The notes beneath the pieces were generated by a model that saw nothing but the letters and a program-made list of their open reading frames with translations, was not told the DNA's origin and made no database searches. Positions 19,959 to 30,004 of a stretch of 64,000 bases of DNA are shown here, piece after piece. Position numbers and translations under genes: made by a program. The stretch comes from Nitrosospira briensis C-128 (GTDB taxonomy: Bacteria > Pseudomonadota > Gammaproteobacteria > Burkholderiales > Nitrosomonadaceae), in contig NZ_CP012371.1 in the NCBI RefSeq assembly GCF_000619905.2, positions 1,302,001 to 1,366,000 on the forward strand, read 5' to 3'. How positions within the stretch are numbered: position 1 is the stretch's first letter; every line of letters starts with the position of its first letter.

Positions 19959-19999
19959 GAATGCTTGCCCGGGCTGAACGATAGCCCGGGCAAGCATTC
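19959..19999. terminator. Perfect 17-bp stem hairpin after the peroxidase gene
   Basis: Bases 19959-19975 pair perfectly with 19983-19999 around a 7-base loop, with a GC-rich core (GCCCGGGC). It starts 48 bp after the cytochrome c peroxidase stop. There is no T-run on either side, so it is a non-classical terminator or an mRNA 3'-end stabiliser. Confidence 0.65.
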
Positions 20000-20134
20000 G
20001 ACCGCAGGGGACTTGTCATTTCGGTGCAGATTCAAGCCCACCGGGCGTCGCTGTGGCTGTGTCCGAAACATAGCAAATACTTTCTTATTGCTCTTTTCAT
20101 TTCCGCCGATTTCATTTTCTGAAGGATCGGGATT

Positions 20135-20162
20135 GATCAGATTATCGGTCACCGATCTGATC
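20135..20162. promoter_or_regulatory. Dyad symmetry upstream of hfq
   Basis: GATCAGAT (20135-20142) and ATCTGATC (20155-20162) are perfect inverted arms, and CGGT/ACCG extends the symmetry inside the loop. The dyad is about 107 bp before the hfq start, in the 358-bp gap between the peroxidase gene and hfq (19911-20268). It could be an operator or an RNA hairpin in the hfq leader; I know no matching regulator. Confidence 0.35.
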
Positions 20163-20268
20163 GAATGGACAGGTTTGGTGTCCTACGGCCTTAGCCTTCA
20201 GAAATATGGATTTACTCTTGAAAATCAAGTAGAGTTACTTCTTGAATAATTACAATACGGAGTCCCCG

Positions 20269-20514
20269 ATGAGCGCTAAAGGGCAATTGTTACAAGACCC
20301 GTTTCTAAATACGTTACGGAAGGAACATATTCCGGTATCGATCTATCTGGTAAACGGAATCAAGCTACAAGGGCATATCGACTCATTTGATCAGTATGTG
20401 GTGCTACTGAAAAATACCGTAACGCAAATGGTATACAAGCACGCAATTTCTACCGTGGTTCCCGCGAGGGCCGTCAACATTCCATTTGAGGCACCCGCTA
20501 TACCTGATGCTTGA
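20269..20514 (+). CDS. hfq: RNA chaperone Hfq
   Basis: This 81-residue Sm-like protein forms a ring hexamer that pairs small RNAs with mRNAs. The start [17 protein letters not shown], the Sm1 motif ([14 protein letters not shown]) and the Sm2 motif with [10 protein letters not shown] are all canonical. The acidic C-terminal tail is short. The ATG at 20269 has an ACGGAG ribosome site. hflX begins 8 bp before its stop, so the two are translationally coupled. Confidence 0.97.
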   Translation: MSAKGQLLQDPFLNTLRKEHIPVSIYLVNGIKLQGHIDSFDQYVVLLKNTVTQMVYKHAISTVVPARAVNIPFEAPAIPDA

Positions 20515-21673
20515 CCAACCTGCCGGGAATACGCTTAAAACCGACTCTGCTGCTGATTCTGCTGTATTGGTCAGCCTCGATCTTGGCGGCGGCGACTCGG
20601 CTGAAAATCTGGAAGAATTACGTCGGTTGGCCGCGAGCGATCAACTTGCGGTTTCCGCAGTGATCAAGGGTAAACGCGCCAGACCCGATCCAGCCACCTT
20701 TGCCGGTAGCGGAAAGGTGGACGAAATTTTGCTCGCCCTGGAGCAAACCGACGCATCGCTGGTTGTCTTCAACCATGACCTGTCTCCCGCCCAGCAACGC
20801 AATCTGGAGCGAAACCTCGGGCGTCGCGTCGTGGATCGTACCAGCCTGATCCTCGATATCTTCGCGCAGCGTGCCAAAAGCCACGAGGGTAAGTTGCAGG
20901 TGGAGTTGGCGCAACTTGAGCATCTCGCCACTCGCCTTGTACGTGGCTGGACACATCTGGAACGCCAAAAGGGGGGTATCGGTCTGCGCGGTCCCGGCGA
21001 GACCCAGTTGGAGACCGACCGGCGCTTGATCGGGAAGCGCGTCAAGCTTCTTAAAGAAAAACTCGTTAAATTCGAGCGCCAACGCACGTTACAGCGCCGC
21101 TCCAGGCAGCGTGCCCGGGTGACGGCCGTTTCCATCGTTGGCTATACCAACGCAGGAAAATCCACGCTGTTCAATAGCCTGACGCATGCCCAGGCCTACG
21201 TCGCCGATCAGTTATTCGCCACGCTGGATGCCACCACTCGCAAAATGTTCATCCCTGACCGCGGGCCGCTCGTGCTTTCGGATACGGTGGGCTTTATCCG
21301 GGACTTGCCTCACACGCTCGTCGCTGCGTTCCAGGCCACACTTGAGGAAACCGTACAGGCCGATTTATTGCTCCATGTGGTGGATGCAGGGAGCCCCAAT
21401 CGTGCCGAGCAAATCGATGAGGTAAATAAGGTACTGAAGGAAATCGGCGCTGACGGGATTCCACAGATACTGGTGCTGAACAAGGTAGACCTGATCAATT
21501 TATCCGTGGGACGCGCGGGTTATCGGCGTAATGAGTATGGTAGAATTGAACAAATTCGGCTGAGCGCGAAAACGGCCGAGGGGCTGGAGTTTATCAAGTT
21601 GGCACTATCGGAAGCAATCGAGGCGCGCACTTTCCAAGGAGTCGATGAGCACTTGGAAAGTGGCGGTGCTTGA
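20507..21673 (+). CDS. hflX: Ribosome-associated GTPase HflX
   Basis: This 388-residue GTPase of the OBG-HflX group splits or rescues stalled ribosomes. It has an N-terminal HflX domain (about residues 20-190, with the GxGKxxE-like and [13 protein letters not shown] segments). The G domain has GYTNAGKST (G1), [10 protein letters not shown] (G3) and NKVD (G4). I chose the ATG at 20507, which overlaps hfq by 8 bp, rather than the in-frame TTG seven codons earlier. The hfq-hflX pair is conserved across proteobacteria. Confidence 0.96.
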   Translation: MLDQPAGNTLKTDSAADSAVLVSLDLGGGDSAENLEELRRLAASDQLAVSAVIKGKRARPDPATFAGSGKVDEILLALEQTDASLVVFNHDLSPAQQRNLERNLGRRVVDRTSLILDIFAQRAKSHEGKLQVELAQLEHLATRLVRGWTHLERQKGGIGLRGPGETQLETDRRLIGKRVKLLKEKLVKFERQRTLQRRSRQRARVTAVSIVGYTNAGKSTLFNSLTHAQAYVADQLFATLDATTRKMFIPDRGPLVLSDTVGFIRDLPHTLVAAFQATLEETVQADLLLHVVDAGSPNRAEQIDEVNKVLKEIGADGIPQILVLNKVDLINLSVGRAGYRRNEYGRIEQIRLSAKTAEGLEFIKLALSEAIEARTFQGVDEHLESGGA

Positions 21674-21801
21674 TTGGCGAATAATGATTTGACGATTGGG
21701 CAAATAATACGATTAGTATTTCTACGATAGGCTGAAGTTTAGCGTTTTTCACCATATCGTTTGATGGTTTTATCTACATTAAACAGAAAATAGGAATCAT
21801 C

Positions 21802-22992
21802 ATGGGATTAAACGATCCTCAGTGGGGAAGAAAAAAAGGCAATTCCGGTCCACCTGATCTGGATCAAATGTGGCGCAACTTCAACAAGAAGCTCAATAAT
21901 CTTTTAAAGCGCAAAGGTGGGGGCGGTGGCGGATCGAGTGGTGAAGGAGGCGGCGACAATCCCAAGCGATATAGCGGCGGTATAGGGCTGCTTGCCGGAT
22001 TGCTTTTGCTGCTGTGGGTAGCCAGCGGATTCTACATTGTGAACGAGGGTCAGCGGGGCATCGTATTACGATTTGGAAAATATGTGGAAAGTACCCAGGC
22101 GGGCCTGCGGTGGCACTTGCCATATCCGTTGGAAGTAGTGGAAGCCGTTAACGTCAGCGGCGTGCGTACGGTAGAAATCGGCTACCGGAACAATGTAAGA
22201 AGCAAGGTATTGAAGGAATCGCTGATGCTGACCGATGATGAGAATATCATCGATATTCAATTTGCCGTGCAATACATCCTCAAGAATCCCGAAGAATTCC
22301 TGTTTAACAATCGCGAACCCGAAAATGCGGTGCTACAGGCCGCAGAAACGGCGATACGCGAAATTATCGGTAAAAGCAAAATGGATTTCGTGCTCTATGA
22401 GGGACGCGAACAAGTAGCGGCGAAAGCAACCGAGCTGATGCAGGGTATTCTCGATCGTTACAAGATAGGAATTGCCATCAGCAAAGTGACTATGCAGAAT
22501 GCGCAACCGCCGGAGCAGGTACAGGCGGCTTTCGACGATGCCGTTAAAGCCGGCCAGGATAGGGAGCGGCAGAAAAATGAAGGCCAGGCCTACGCTAACG
22601 ATGTCATTCCCAAGGCCAAGGGTAACGCCGCGCGTCTGCTGGAAGAGTCCGAGGGATACAAGCAACGGGTGATCGCAAGTTCAGAGGGTGAAGCCAGCCG
22701 GTTCAAGCAGGTTCTTGTTGAATATAACAAAGCACCGGCGGTAACGCGTGACCGGCTTTATCTGGACATGATGGAACAGGTATTGTCGAACACCAGCAAG
22801 ATCCTTGTGGATCAGAAAGCCGGCAACAATCTGCTTTATCTGCCGCTGGATAAACTGATTCAGGCAAGCGGTCCCTCGTCATCATCCTCGGTAGCGCCCG
22901 AGGCGGCAGCCACCTCGGCGCAAGAGGTTATGCCTGACGGTGCCGCGCGCACCCGCGAGGCGTTTCGCGGCCGTGAACGGGAGACAAGATAA
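21802..22992 (+). CDS. hflK: HflK, subunit of the FtsH-modulating membrane complex
   Basis: This 396-residue SPFH/band-7 protein forms with HflC a large membrane cage around the FtsH protease. It has a Gly-rich soluble N-terminus (residues 1-60, with GGGGGS runs). A single membrane helix lies at about 65-85 (GLLAGLLLLLWVASGFYIV). The band-7 domain follows, then a long charged helix and a flexible Ser/Ala-rich tail. The main part lies in the periplasm. hflC starts directly at the next base after its stop codon. Confidence 0.96.
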   Translation: MGLNDPQWGRKKGNSGPPDLDQMWRNFNKKLNNLLKRKGGGGGGSSGEGGGDNPKRYSGGIGLLAGLLLLLWVASGFYIVNEGQRGIVLRFGKYVESTQAGLRWHLPYPLEVVEAVNVSGVRTVEIGYRNNVRSKVLKESLMLTDDENIIDIQFAVQYILKNPEEFLFNNREPENAVLQAAETAIREIIGKSKMDFVLYEGREQVAAKATELMQGILDRYKIGIAISKVTMQNAQPPEQVQAAFDDAVKAGQDRERQKNEGQAYANDVIPKAKGNAARLLEESEGYKQRVIASSEGEASRFKQVLVEYNKAPAVTRDRLYLDMMEQVLSNTSKILVDQKAGNNLLYLPLDKLIQASGPSSSSSVAPEAAATSAQEVMPDGAARTREAFRGRERETR

Positions 22993-23871
22993 GTGAAAAA
23001 ATATACTTCAATGCTGTTGGGCACTCTTGTCGCCCTGGTTGTTCTAGCTACATCTTCACTGTATATCGTGGATCAGCGCCAACTGGCGATCTTGTTTCAA
23101 CTGGGTGAGGTGGTCGACGTAAAAACATCGCCCGGCCTGTATTTCAAGATTCCTCTGGCGCAAAACGTGCGTTACTTTGATTCGCGCATCCTGACCATGG
23201 ATACAGCCGAGCCGGAACGGTTCATCACCTCCGAAAAGAAGAACGTGCTGGTAGACCTGTTCGTGAAATGGCGGATCGTGGACGTCAAGCAGTATTACGT
23301 CAGTGTTCGCGGGGATGAAATGCTGGCGCAAACCCGGCTGGCGCAAACCGTGAATTCCAGCCTTCGCGATGAGTTCGGCAATCGCACGGTGCATGACGTT
23401 GTTTCGGGAGAGCGCGACAAGATCATGGAGATCATGCGCCAGAAAGCCGATGCCGACGCACGTAAAATTGGCGTGGAAGTCGTGGACGTGCGGCTGAAGC
23501 GGGTGGATTTGCCGCAGGAAGTGAGTGAATCGGTCTACCGCCGGATGGAAGCAGAACGGAAGCGCGTGGCTAATGAACTGCGCTCCACGGGGTCGGCGGA
23601 GTCTGAAAAAATTCGCGCCGACGCTGACCGCCAGCGCGAAGTCATTCTTGCCGAAGCTTATCGGAAGGCGCAGGAGGCAAAGGGTGAGGGCGATGCAAAA
23701 GCCTCGGCGATCTATGCCGCTGCTTATCAGCCAAATCCGGAATTTTATGCTTTTTATCGTAGCCTGGAAGCCTATAAACAGAGCTTGAAAAACAAGAGCG
23801 ACATGTTGATTCTCGATCCTAGCTCCGAGTTTTTCAAGTATTTGAGAAACCCCGGTCGTAGTGCCAAGTGA
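22993..23871 (+). CDS. hflC: HflC, partner of HflK
   Basis: This 292-residue band-7 protein has one N-terminal membrane helix (about residues 5-25) and a periplasmic body ending in a coiled helix. It starts with GTG immediately after the hflK stop, which implies coupled translation. With HflK it shields FtsH and limits degradation of membrane proteins. Confidence 0.96.
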   Translation: MKKYTSMLLGTLVALVVLATSSLYIVDQRQLAILFQLGEVVDVKTSPGLYFKIPLAQNVRYFDSRILTMDTAEPERFITSEKKNVLVDLFVKWRIVDVKQYYVSVRGDEMLAQTRLAQTVNSSLRDEFGNRTVHDVVSGERDKIMEIMRQKADADARKIGVEVVDVRLKRVDLPQEVSESVYRRMEAERKRVANELRSTGSAESEKIRADADRQREVILAEAYRKAQEAKGEGDAKASAIYAAAYQPNPEFYAFYRSLEAYKQSLKNKSDMLILDPSSEFFKYLRNPGRSAK

Positions 23872-24063
23872 ACTGCGGATATTTGATGGTTCGCCCGGAG
23901 GCAGGCGCTGGCAGACTTCGCCCTGCTGACGGGCCGCAAGTGCGGAGAATATCGTAAACACGGAGCGGACACACGGTGGCTGGCTGTTTCTTATGTGTTC
24001 TCCCATGACGGATGAGTTCGCTTACGCTACAGATCATCGGACGCGTAGTGAGGTTATGGCGGC

Positions 24064-24249
24064 ATGTGGGATACTTTATTAATGGCTTTCGCGCTGATGC
24101 TGGTGTTGGAAGGACTTTTTCCGTTTCTGATACCCGGCATGTGGCGTGAGACCTTCAAGAAATTGACTGACGTTGACGACAGTCAGCTACGCTTTATCGG
24201 CCTTACCTCTATGCTGGCAGGGCTTCTTCTACTTTACCTCGTAAATTAG
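24064..24249 (+). CDS. DUF2065 small membrane protein (YjeT-like)
   Basis: This 61-residue protein has two hydrophobic helices separated by a charged loop (residues 5-25 and 43-60). It opens with MWDTLLMAFALMLVLEGLFP and contains the RFIGL segment typical of DUF2065 proteins. These are found beside hflC or purA in many proteobacteria; the role is unknown. It lies between hflC and hisZ. Confidence 0.85.
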   Translation: MWDTLLMAFALMLVLEGLFPFLIPGMWRETFKKLTDVDDSQLRFIGLTSMLAGLLLLYLVN

Positions 24250-24295
24250 ACCTGCGCTGTCGCGCTTCTCTTCAGAATGCAATTGGAACATAAAC

Positions 24296-25465
24296 ATGCG
24301 TGCGTGGGTTCTCCCCGAATATATTGAGGATATCCTGCCTGCCGAGGCGCTTCGCATAGAGATGATGCGCCGTCGGATCATGGATTGGCTATTCGTACAC
24401 GGGTATGAACTGGTTAGCCCACCTTTGCTGGAGTACGTGGAATCCTTACTGAATGGCAGCGGTGGCGGTACGAATTTGCGCATGTTCAAAGTGGTGGATC
24501 AGCTGAGCGGACGCATGATGGGGCTACGTGCCGACATGACGCCTCAGGTTGCCCGTATCGATGCGCACCTGCTTAATCGCAAGGGTATTACCCGCCTCTG
24601 CTATGCAGGCAGCGTATTGCATACCGTGCCATCGGGTTTGACTCGTACCCGGGAGCCGCTCCAGGTTGGTGCCGAACTTTACGGTCATGCCGGCCTGGAG
24701 AGCGACCTGGAAGTCCAGCGCCTTATGCTGCAATCTCTGGCAATTGCCGGGATAGGCAAAATTCATCTCGATCTTGGCCATGTTGCCGTATTCCGCGGAC
24801 TGGTGAGAGGTGCGGGTATCCCTTCCGAGCTGGAGGCGGAGTTATTTGGGGTATTGCAAGCCAAGGATGTTTGTGGGCTGGAGAATCTTTGCGCGGGTCT
24901 GGATAAGCACGTCGACGCGGATGCGCAGCGGGCGCTGCTACTGCTACCCGAGTTGTACGGCGGAAAGGAAGTGCTGTCGCTTGCGCGTAAACTGCTCCCG
25001 GCCTATCCTGAAATCATGACAGCGCTGGATGAGCTGGAAACGATAGCCGTGGAGCTGGAACCCCTGGTCCATACGCTGGCGTTTGACCTGGCTGATCTAC
25101 GCGGCTATCACTACCACAGCGGCATGGTCTTTTCCGCCTATACCTGCGACAGCCCCAATGCGATCGCATTGGGTGGACGCTACGACGAGGTCGGTAAGGC
25201 GTTCGGAAGAGCCCGCCCAGCCACCGGATTCAGCATGGACTTGCGGGAATTGTCCGGTTTGGTGCGGCTTGATCTCTACCCCAGGGGGATTCTGGCGCCA
25301 TACGTCAAAGGGGACAAAACCCTGGAAAAGAAAATTGAGCAGCTTCGTAGCGAAGGCAAAATCGTAGTGGTTGAATTGCCCGGGCATGGGGATGAGCAGG
25401 ATACTTTCAACTGTGACAGAAAGTTGATACTGAAAGACAATGTCTGGTCAACAATCGAAATCTGA
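24296..25465 (+). CDS. hisZ: ATP phosphoribosyltransferase regulatory subunit HisZ
   Basis: This 389-residue protein is a class II HisRS-like domain without tRNA-charging activity. It pairs with the short form of HisG to make the first enzyme of histidine synthesis. The start MRAWVLPEYIEDILP, the motif 2 region with LTRTREPLQVGAELYG, and the YHSGMVFSAY segment are typical. The anticodon-binding domain of true HisRS is absent, as expected. Its place upstream of purA is conserved in betaproteobacteria. Confidence 0.94.
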   Translation: MRAWVLPEYIEDILPAEALRIEMMRRRIMDWLFVHGYELVSPPLLEYVESLLNGSGGGTNLRMFKVVDQLSGRMMGLRADMTPQVARIDAHLLNRKGITRLCYAGSVLHTVPSGLTRTREPLQVGAELYGHAGLESDLEVQRLMLQSLAIAGIGKIHLDLGHVAVFRGLVRGAGIPSELEAELFGVLQAKDVCGLENLCAGLDKHVDADAQRALLLLPELYGGKEVLSLARKLLPAYPEIMTALDELETIAVELEPLVHTLAFDLADLRGYHYHSGMVFSAYTCDSPNAIALGGRYDEVGKAFGRARPATGFSMDLRELSGLVRLDLYPRGILAPYVKGDKTLEKKIEQLRSEGKIVVVELPGHGDEQDTFNCDRKLILKDNVWSTIEI

Positions 25466-25558
25466 ACTCGAGACCTGACGATGCGATGCGGCACAAGAAA
25501 ACTTTTCTGAAACTCTTTCCTTTTTCCTTGCGTTGCCAGGGTCCGGGCAATGCACTAA

Positions 25559-26881
<1,323 letters not shown>

Positions 26882-26948
26882 CTTGACAATCAGTGTCTGA
26901 AAGGTAGGGCTTGCTGCAAAGACCCGATTATGTTCAAACTGACTTGCC

Positions 26949-27395
26949 ATGACACTGCTGGTGAAAAATGACGCGGGCGCCTACCTCGTGCGCGCCGCAA
27001 GCTGGCAAGACGATATTCAGGCACTACGCAGAATACGCGAAGCGGTTTTTATCCACGAACAAGGTGTTCCCGCCGAACTGGAATGGGACGAATTTGACGT
27101 GAATTGTATTCATGTACTTGCCTCGGATTCAGCGGCTAATCCTGTCGGCACGGCACGGTTATTACCGGACGGTTCTATCGGACGGATGGCAGTGCTAAGG
27201 GAATACCGTGGAAAACATGTGGGCACCGCATTGATGCACTGGTTATTAAGAGAGGCGGAGAGTCGTCGGATGCAGCAGGTCACATTGAATGCACAAGCAT
27301 ATGCTATCGAATTTTATAAAAAATTCGGTTTTCAGGTGATAGGGGAAGAGTTCCTTGATGCAGGGATTTCACACGTCAGAATGGTTTTACGATAG
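26949..27395 (+). CDS. GNAT-family N-acetyltransferase
   Basis: This 148-residue acetyltransferase has the GNAT layout: RRIREAVFIHEQGVP near the N-terminus and the acetyl-CoA loop REYRGKHVGTAL at about residues 79-90. A C-terminal AYAIEFYKKFGFQ segment completes the pattern. The substrate cannot be told. It ends next to a convergent porin gene, with a short inverted-repeat element in between. Confidence 0.88.
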   Translation: MTLLVKNDAGAYLVRAASWQDDIQALRRIREAVFIHEQGVPAELEWDEFDVNCIHVLASDSAANPVGTARLLPDGSIGRMAVLREYRGKHVGTALMHWLLREAESRRMQQVTLNAQAYAIEFYKKFGFQVIGEEFLDAGISHVRMVLR

Positions 27396-27462
27396 CTTAT
27401 CCAATGACCGTGGTCCTTATCGGCTACCTGTACCTGATGCTTTCGTTAAAACCCAGGTTTGA

Positions 27463-27715
27463 TTAAACCTAAATCCGGTAGTTGACCGCTCATTTAATAT
27501 GATCAATATTATGATTAATAACAATATTTCATATTATTTGATACTCACCTCCGGGTGAGAGCGCTACGGGGTGAATTGCACAGTTTTTGCGGCACATGGC
27601 TGCGTTGCAACTCCTTGGAATGGAACGGCGCCCCGAAGCGTCGCCCGAGGGACCCCGCGCAGCGCAGGGGATGCCGTGATCGCGCTCTACACGCCAACTA
27701 GCGGATTTAGGTTAA
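27463..27715. mobile_element. Non-coding inverted-repeat element flanked by TTAA (MITE-like)
   Basis: The arms at about 27463-27489 and 27692-27715 are imperfect inverted repeats of some 24 bp; the shared part reads ACCTAAATCCG outward to inward. Each end is bordered by TTAA, which fits a 4-bp target duplication of the IS1380/piggyBac type. The interior (about 200 bp) has an AT-rich left half and a GC-rich, hairpin-prone right half and no gene. The right TTAA supplies the TAA stop codon of the porin gene. I read it as a deleted insertion sequence or MITE; a second TTAA-flanked element lies at 56275. Confidence 0.6.
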
Positions 27716-29070
27716 AAGGGAACTGTAAAATCGAGGGATAGCACAACCTGATCCTTCTTTCCGCCAAAGGGCCGATAAGTTGCACCATGCAGCGCATCCA
27801 CGTTGTCATACCGTACGTTGGGACGAACGTTAAATTGTTGCATCGGCTTCCAGTCAAGCTTCAGCGTTTTTGCCGCCTTCCAGTTCGCACCAACCGTAAC
27901 CGCGTAGTAATCGGCAGGCATACTGGTGCTGTTGCCGAGTTGGCCGCGCCCCAGCGCGTAGCTGAGTCCCTGGTTATTCGTGGCGGCGCTCACCCGGCCA
28001 GGTGAGAAAACGCGAAACCCGTCTCTATCCCGGAACCATTCGCCACGTATGCCCACAGACAATTCAGACGTAAGATCATAATACAAATGGGTGTTGATGC
28101 CATACCACTCGGCGTTCTTATTGACGCCATTCAATAAAACGCCGCCCGCATAACCGTGGTCATGTTGCAGGACGAAATGCGTTTTGCTCGTGATCCTGTG
28201 TTTCAGCACAACGCTGTACATTCCCCACGGCTCGTTGCTTCGTGTGGAGGTTTCGCCGTAGGTACCGCTTAAATTGGCCGAACTCCCCATATCGTCGCTG
28301 GTCCAGGTGATACCGGCTATCCCGCCCCAGTTGCCTAATTGCTTATCGAAACCACCATCCCAGCCGCCGGTGGCGCTGCCGGTGGTAACCGCACCTATTG
28401 CCGACCAGTTCTCGTTGATCCTGTAGTTACCCAATACCCCTGTATGGGTGAAAGGTTCGCCATACTGCATCGTGTAGGCATGGGTGTAGAAGAAATTGTC
28501 GGGGGCTGGAACAGACTCATAACCGATAGGCGTATAAAAATGGCCAACCTTGACGTTCAGGCCATTGCCGACCGGCACATACACCTCCGCATACGCCTGG
28601 GGAAGCGCGATACCGTAATACCGCGTCGAGGCACAACACAAGTCGAGATCCCAATTGCTTCTGCTCAAAGACTGTCCGGAATTCACATCGAATGCCGGGA
28701 CACCATAAGCTTGCGTGAAAATGGCGTCCGTACCGAACATGAAATCGAAGCGCCCGCCAATATCCCACGTGCTACCCTCAGCCACTACCGGTCGTTCTAT
28801 AAATACATTGAACTGGTTCAGCTGGAATCGATTGGAACGATCGGCAAAAGTTACCGGGCCGTTAAAGCCGCTGGCCTGACCGGGATTGAAAGTGGCTCCG
28901 CCATTGATCCAACCCCCCATTCTTATCCCGCTATCTTTTACCCAGTTAATCGCAGAGTCAACACCGGCACCAGCATCGGCATTCGCATTGGTTGAGTTGA
29001 CAACCACTGTGAACAGGCTCACCGCAGAGGCGAATATCATCCGGCTTCGTCGTTTGGGCACGTATGACAT
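27712..29070 (-). CDS. Outer-membrane beta-barrel porin (BBP2-like), copy 1
   Basis: This 452-residue protein has a signal peptide (about residues 1-31, ending ANA) and a long series of alternating aromatic strands typical of a beta-barrel. The C-terminal residue is Phe, the usual outer-membrane assembly signal. It resembles the outer-membrane beta-barrel porin family often annotated as DUF1597/BBP2. It is closely similar over its whole length to the protein at 30005-31330. The ATG at 29070 has a GGGGA ribosome site; the frame is open ten codons upstream. The solute is unknown. Confidence 0.85.
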   Translation of the reverse strand: MSYVPKRRSRMIFASAVSLFTVVVNSTNANADAGAGVDSAINWVKDSGIRMGGWINGGATFNPGQASGFNGPVTFADRSNRFQLNQFNVFIERPVVAEGSTWDIGGRFDFMFGTDAIFTQAYGVPAFDVNSGQSLSRSNWDLDLCCASTRYYGIALPQAYAEVYVPVGNGLNVKVGHFYTPIGYESVPAPDNFFYTHAYTMQYGEPFTHTGVLGNYRINENWSAIGAVTTGSATGGWDGGFDKQLGNWGGIAGITWTSDDMGSSANLSGTYGETSTRSNEPWGMYSVVLKHRITSKTHFVLQHDHGYAGGVLLNGVNKNAEWYGINTHLYYDLTSELSVGIRGEWFRDRDGFRVFSPGRVSAATNNQGLSYALGRGQLGNSTSMPADYYAVTVGANWKAAKTLKLDWKPMQQFNVRPNVRYDNVDALHGATYRPFGGKKDQVVLSLDFTVPF

Positions 29071-29471
29071 AAGTGATTCCCCTGGGCAAAAACACCACAA
29101 CTAAAGTTGTTATTTTCTCAACTTAGCATAACAAATGTCAATTAAATGTTGGTTTATTGTGAAATATTTGTGAACATTCAGGCAAAGTTGCCTGGCGAGC
29201 CGAAGCCGTCCAGAAAACGATCGCCGCTTTTAAAACCCATACTACAGTGGGCTATGGCCGTCTTTAGCTTCGCTGTATGCCGCGAAGGCTCGCGCTGTAT
29301 CCCATACGTTTTTCTACGTAATCAGCATAACCGGAAACTCTGCAACATGCGCTTGCCGGCGCGTGATTCAGCAGTTTGACAACCCCCTACTGCCATGCTA
29401 CCTTCGTACCAAAGCACAATAGGATTTGTTTTTTCTATCTATCTTAGTCTCAGATGGGAAGAGATGGCGCT
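29071..29471. promoter_or_regulatory. Divergent promoter region, porin copy 1 / lipoprotein
   Basis: This 401-bp gap must serve both genes. A 12-bp palindrome CAACTAAAGTTG lies at 29098-29109, 28 bp before the porin start, and is a possible operator or leader hairpin. AT-rich sequence follows from 29110 to 29180. No gene is seen. Confidence 0.35.
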
Positions 29472-29906
29472 ATGAAAACAAGTACATTTTTTGCAGCTTT
29501 TTCCCTTGGTATATTGGCTTCCTGTGCTCAGATGAGTCCTCATGAGGCTGTCCATAGCATCAATGTTCGCAGGACTGTTCAGAACGCACGCATACGCACT
29601 GACCATGACGCCTTGGCCAAGTTCTTTGAAGACGTGGCAAGAGAAATGGAGACAAAGGCAGCGGAGCAAAAGCAGTTGCTGGAACACTATGAAGAAAAAA
29701 GCTATTTATATGGCAGGGAAGCACAAGATTTAAAATCACATGCTGCCGCTTTGGTGCGCAAATACCATGAAACCGCGGAGGAAAATATAAAGGAAGCGGC
29801 TGCCCACCGACTAATGGCAGTAGAGCAAGCCCAGCATGAGTCTACCGGCCGCGACGGTAAAATGGCGGGTACTGCGGTAGAAAAGGAAAACCAGGGAAGC
29901 AATTAA
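29472..29906 (+). CDS. Small lipoprotein, paralogue of the one at 8735
   Basis: This 144-residue protein has a lipoprotein signal with ILASC (lipidated Cys 18) and a charged, Ala/Glu-rich helical body. It shares DHDxLA, the HYEEKSYLYGR segment, SHAAALVRKY and an AAAHR segment with the 8735 protein. The start at 29472 has GGAAGAG 8 bp upstream; an ATG six codons earlier is in frame but spoils the signal. It sits between two porin paralogues, transcribed against both, which suggests an envelope role. The function is unknown. Confidence 0.8.
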   Translation: MKTSTFFAAFSLGILASCAQMSPHEAVHSINVRRTVQNARIRTDHDALAKFFEDVAREMETKAAEQKQLLEHYEEKSYLYGREAQDLKSHAAALVRKYHETAEENIKEAAAHRLMAVEQAQHESTGRDGKMAGTAVEKENQGSN

Positions 29907-30004
29907 ACACAACACAAACAGCGACGTCATGGCCTGTTGTCAACTGTAAGTGCTGAGTCCCGGTATGGCGTCGAGGGATGCTGCAGCCAAGGTAAATGCC
30001 GGTG

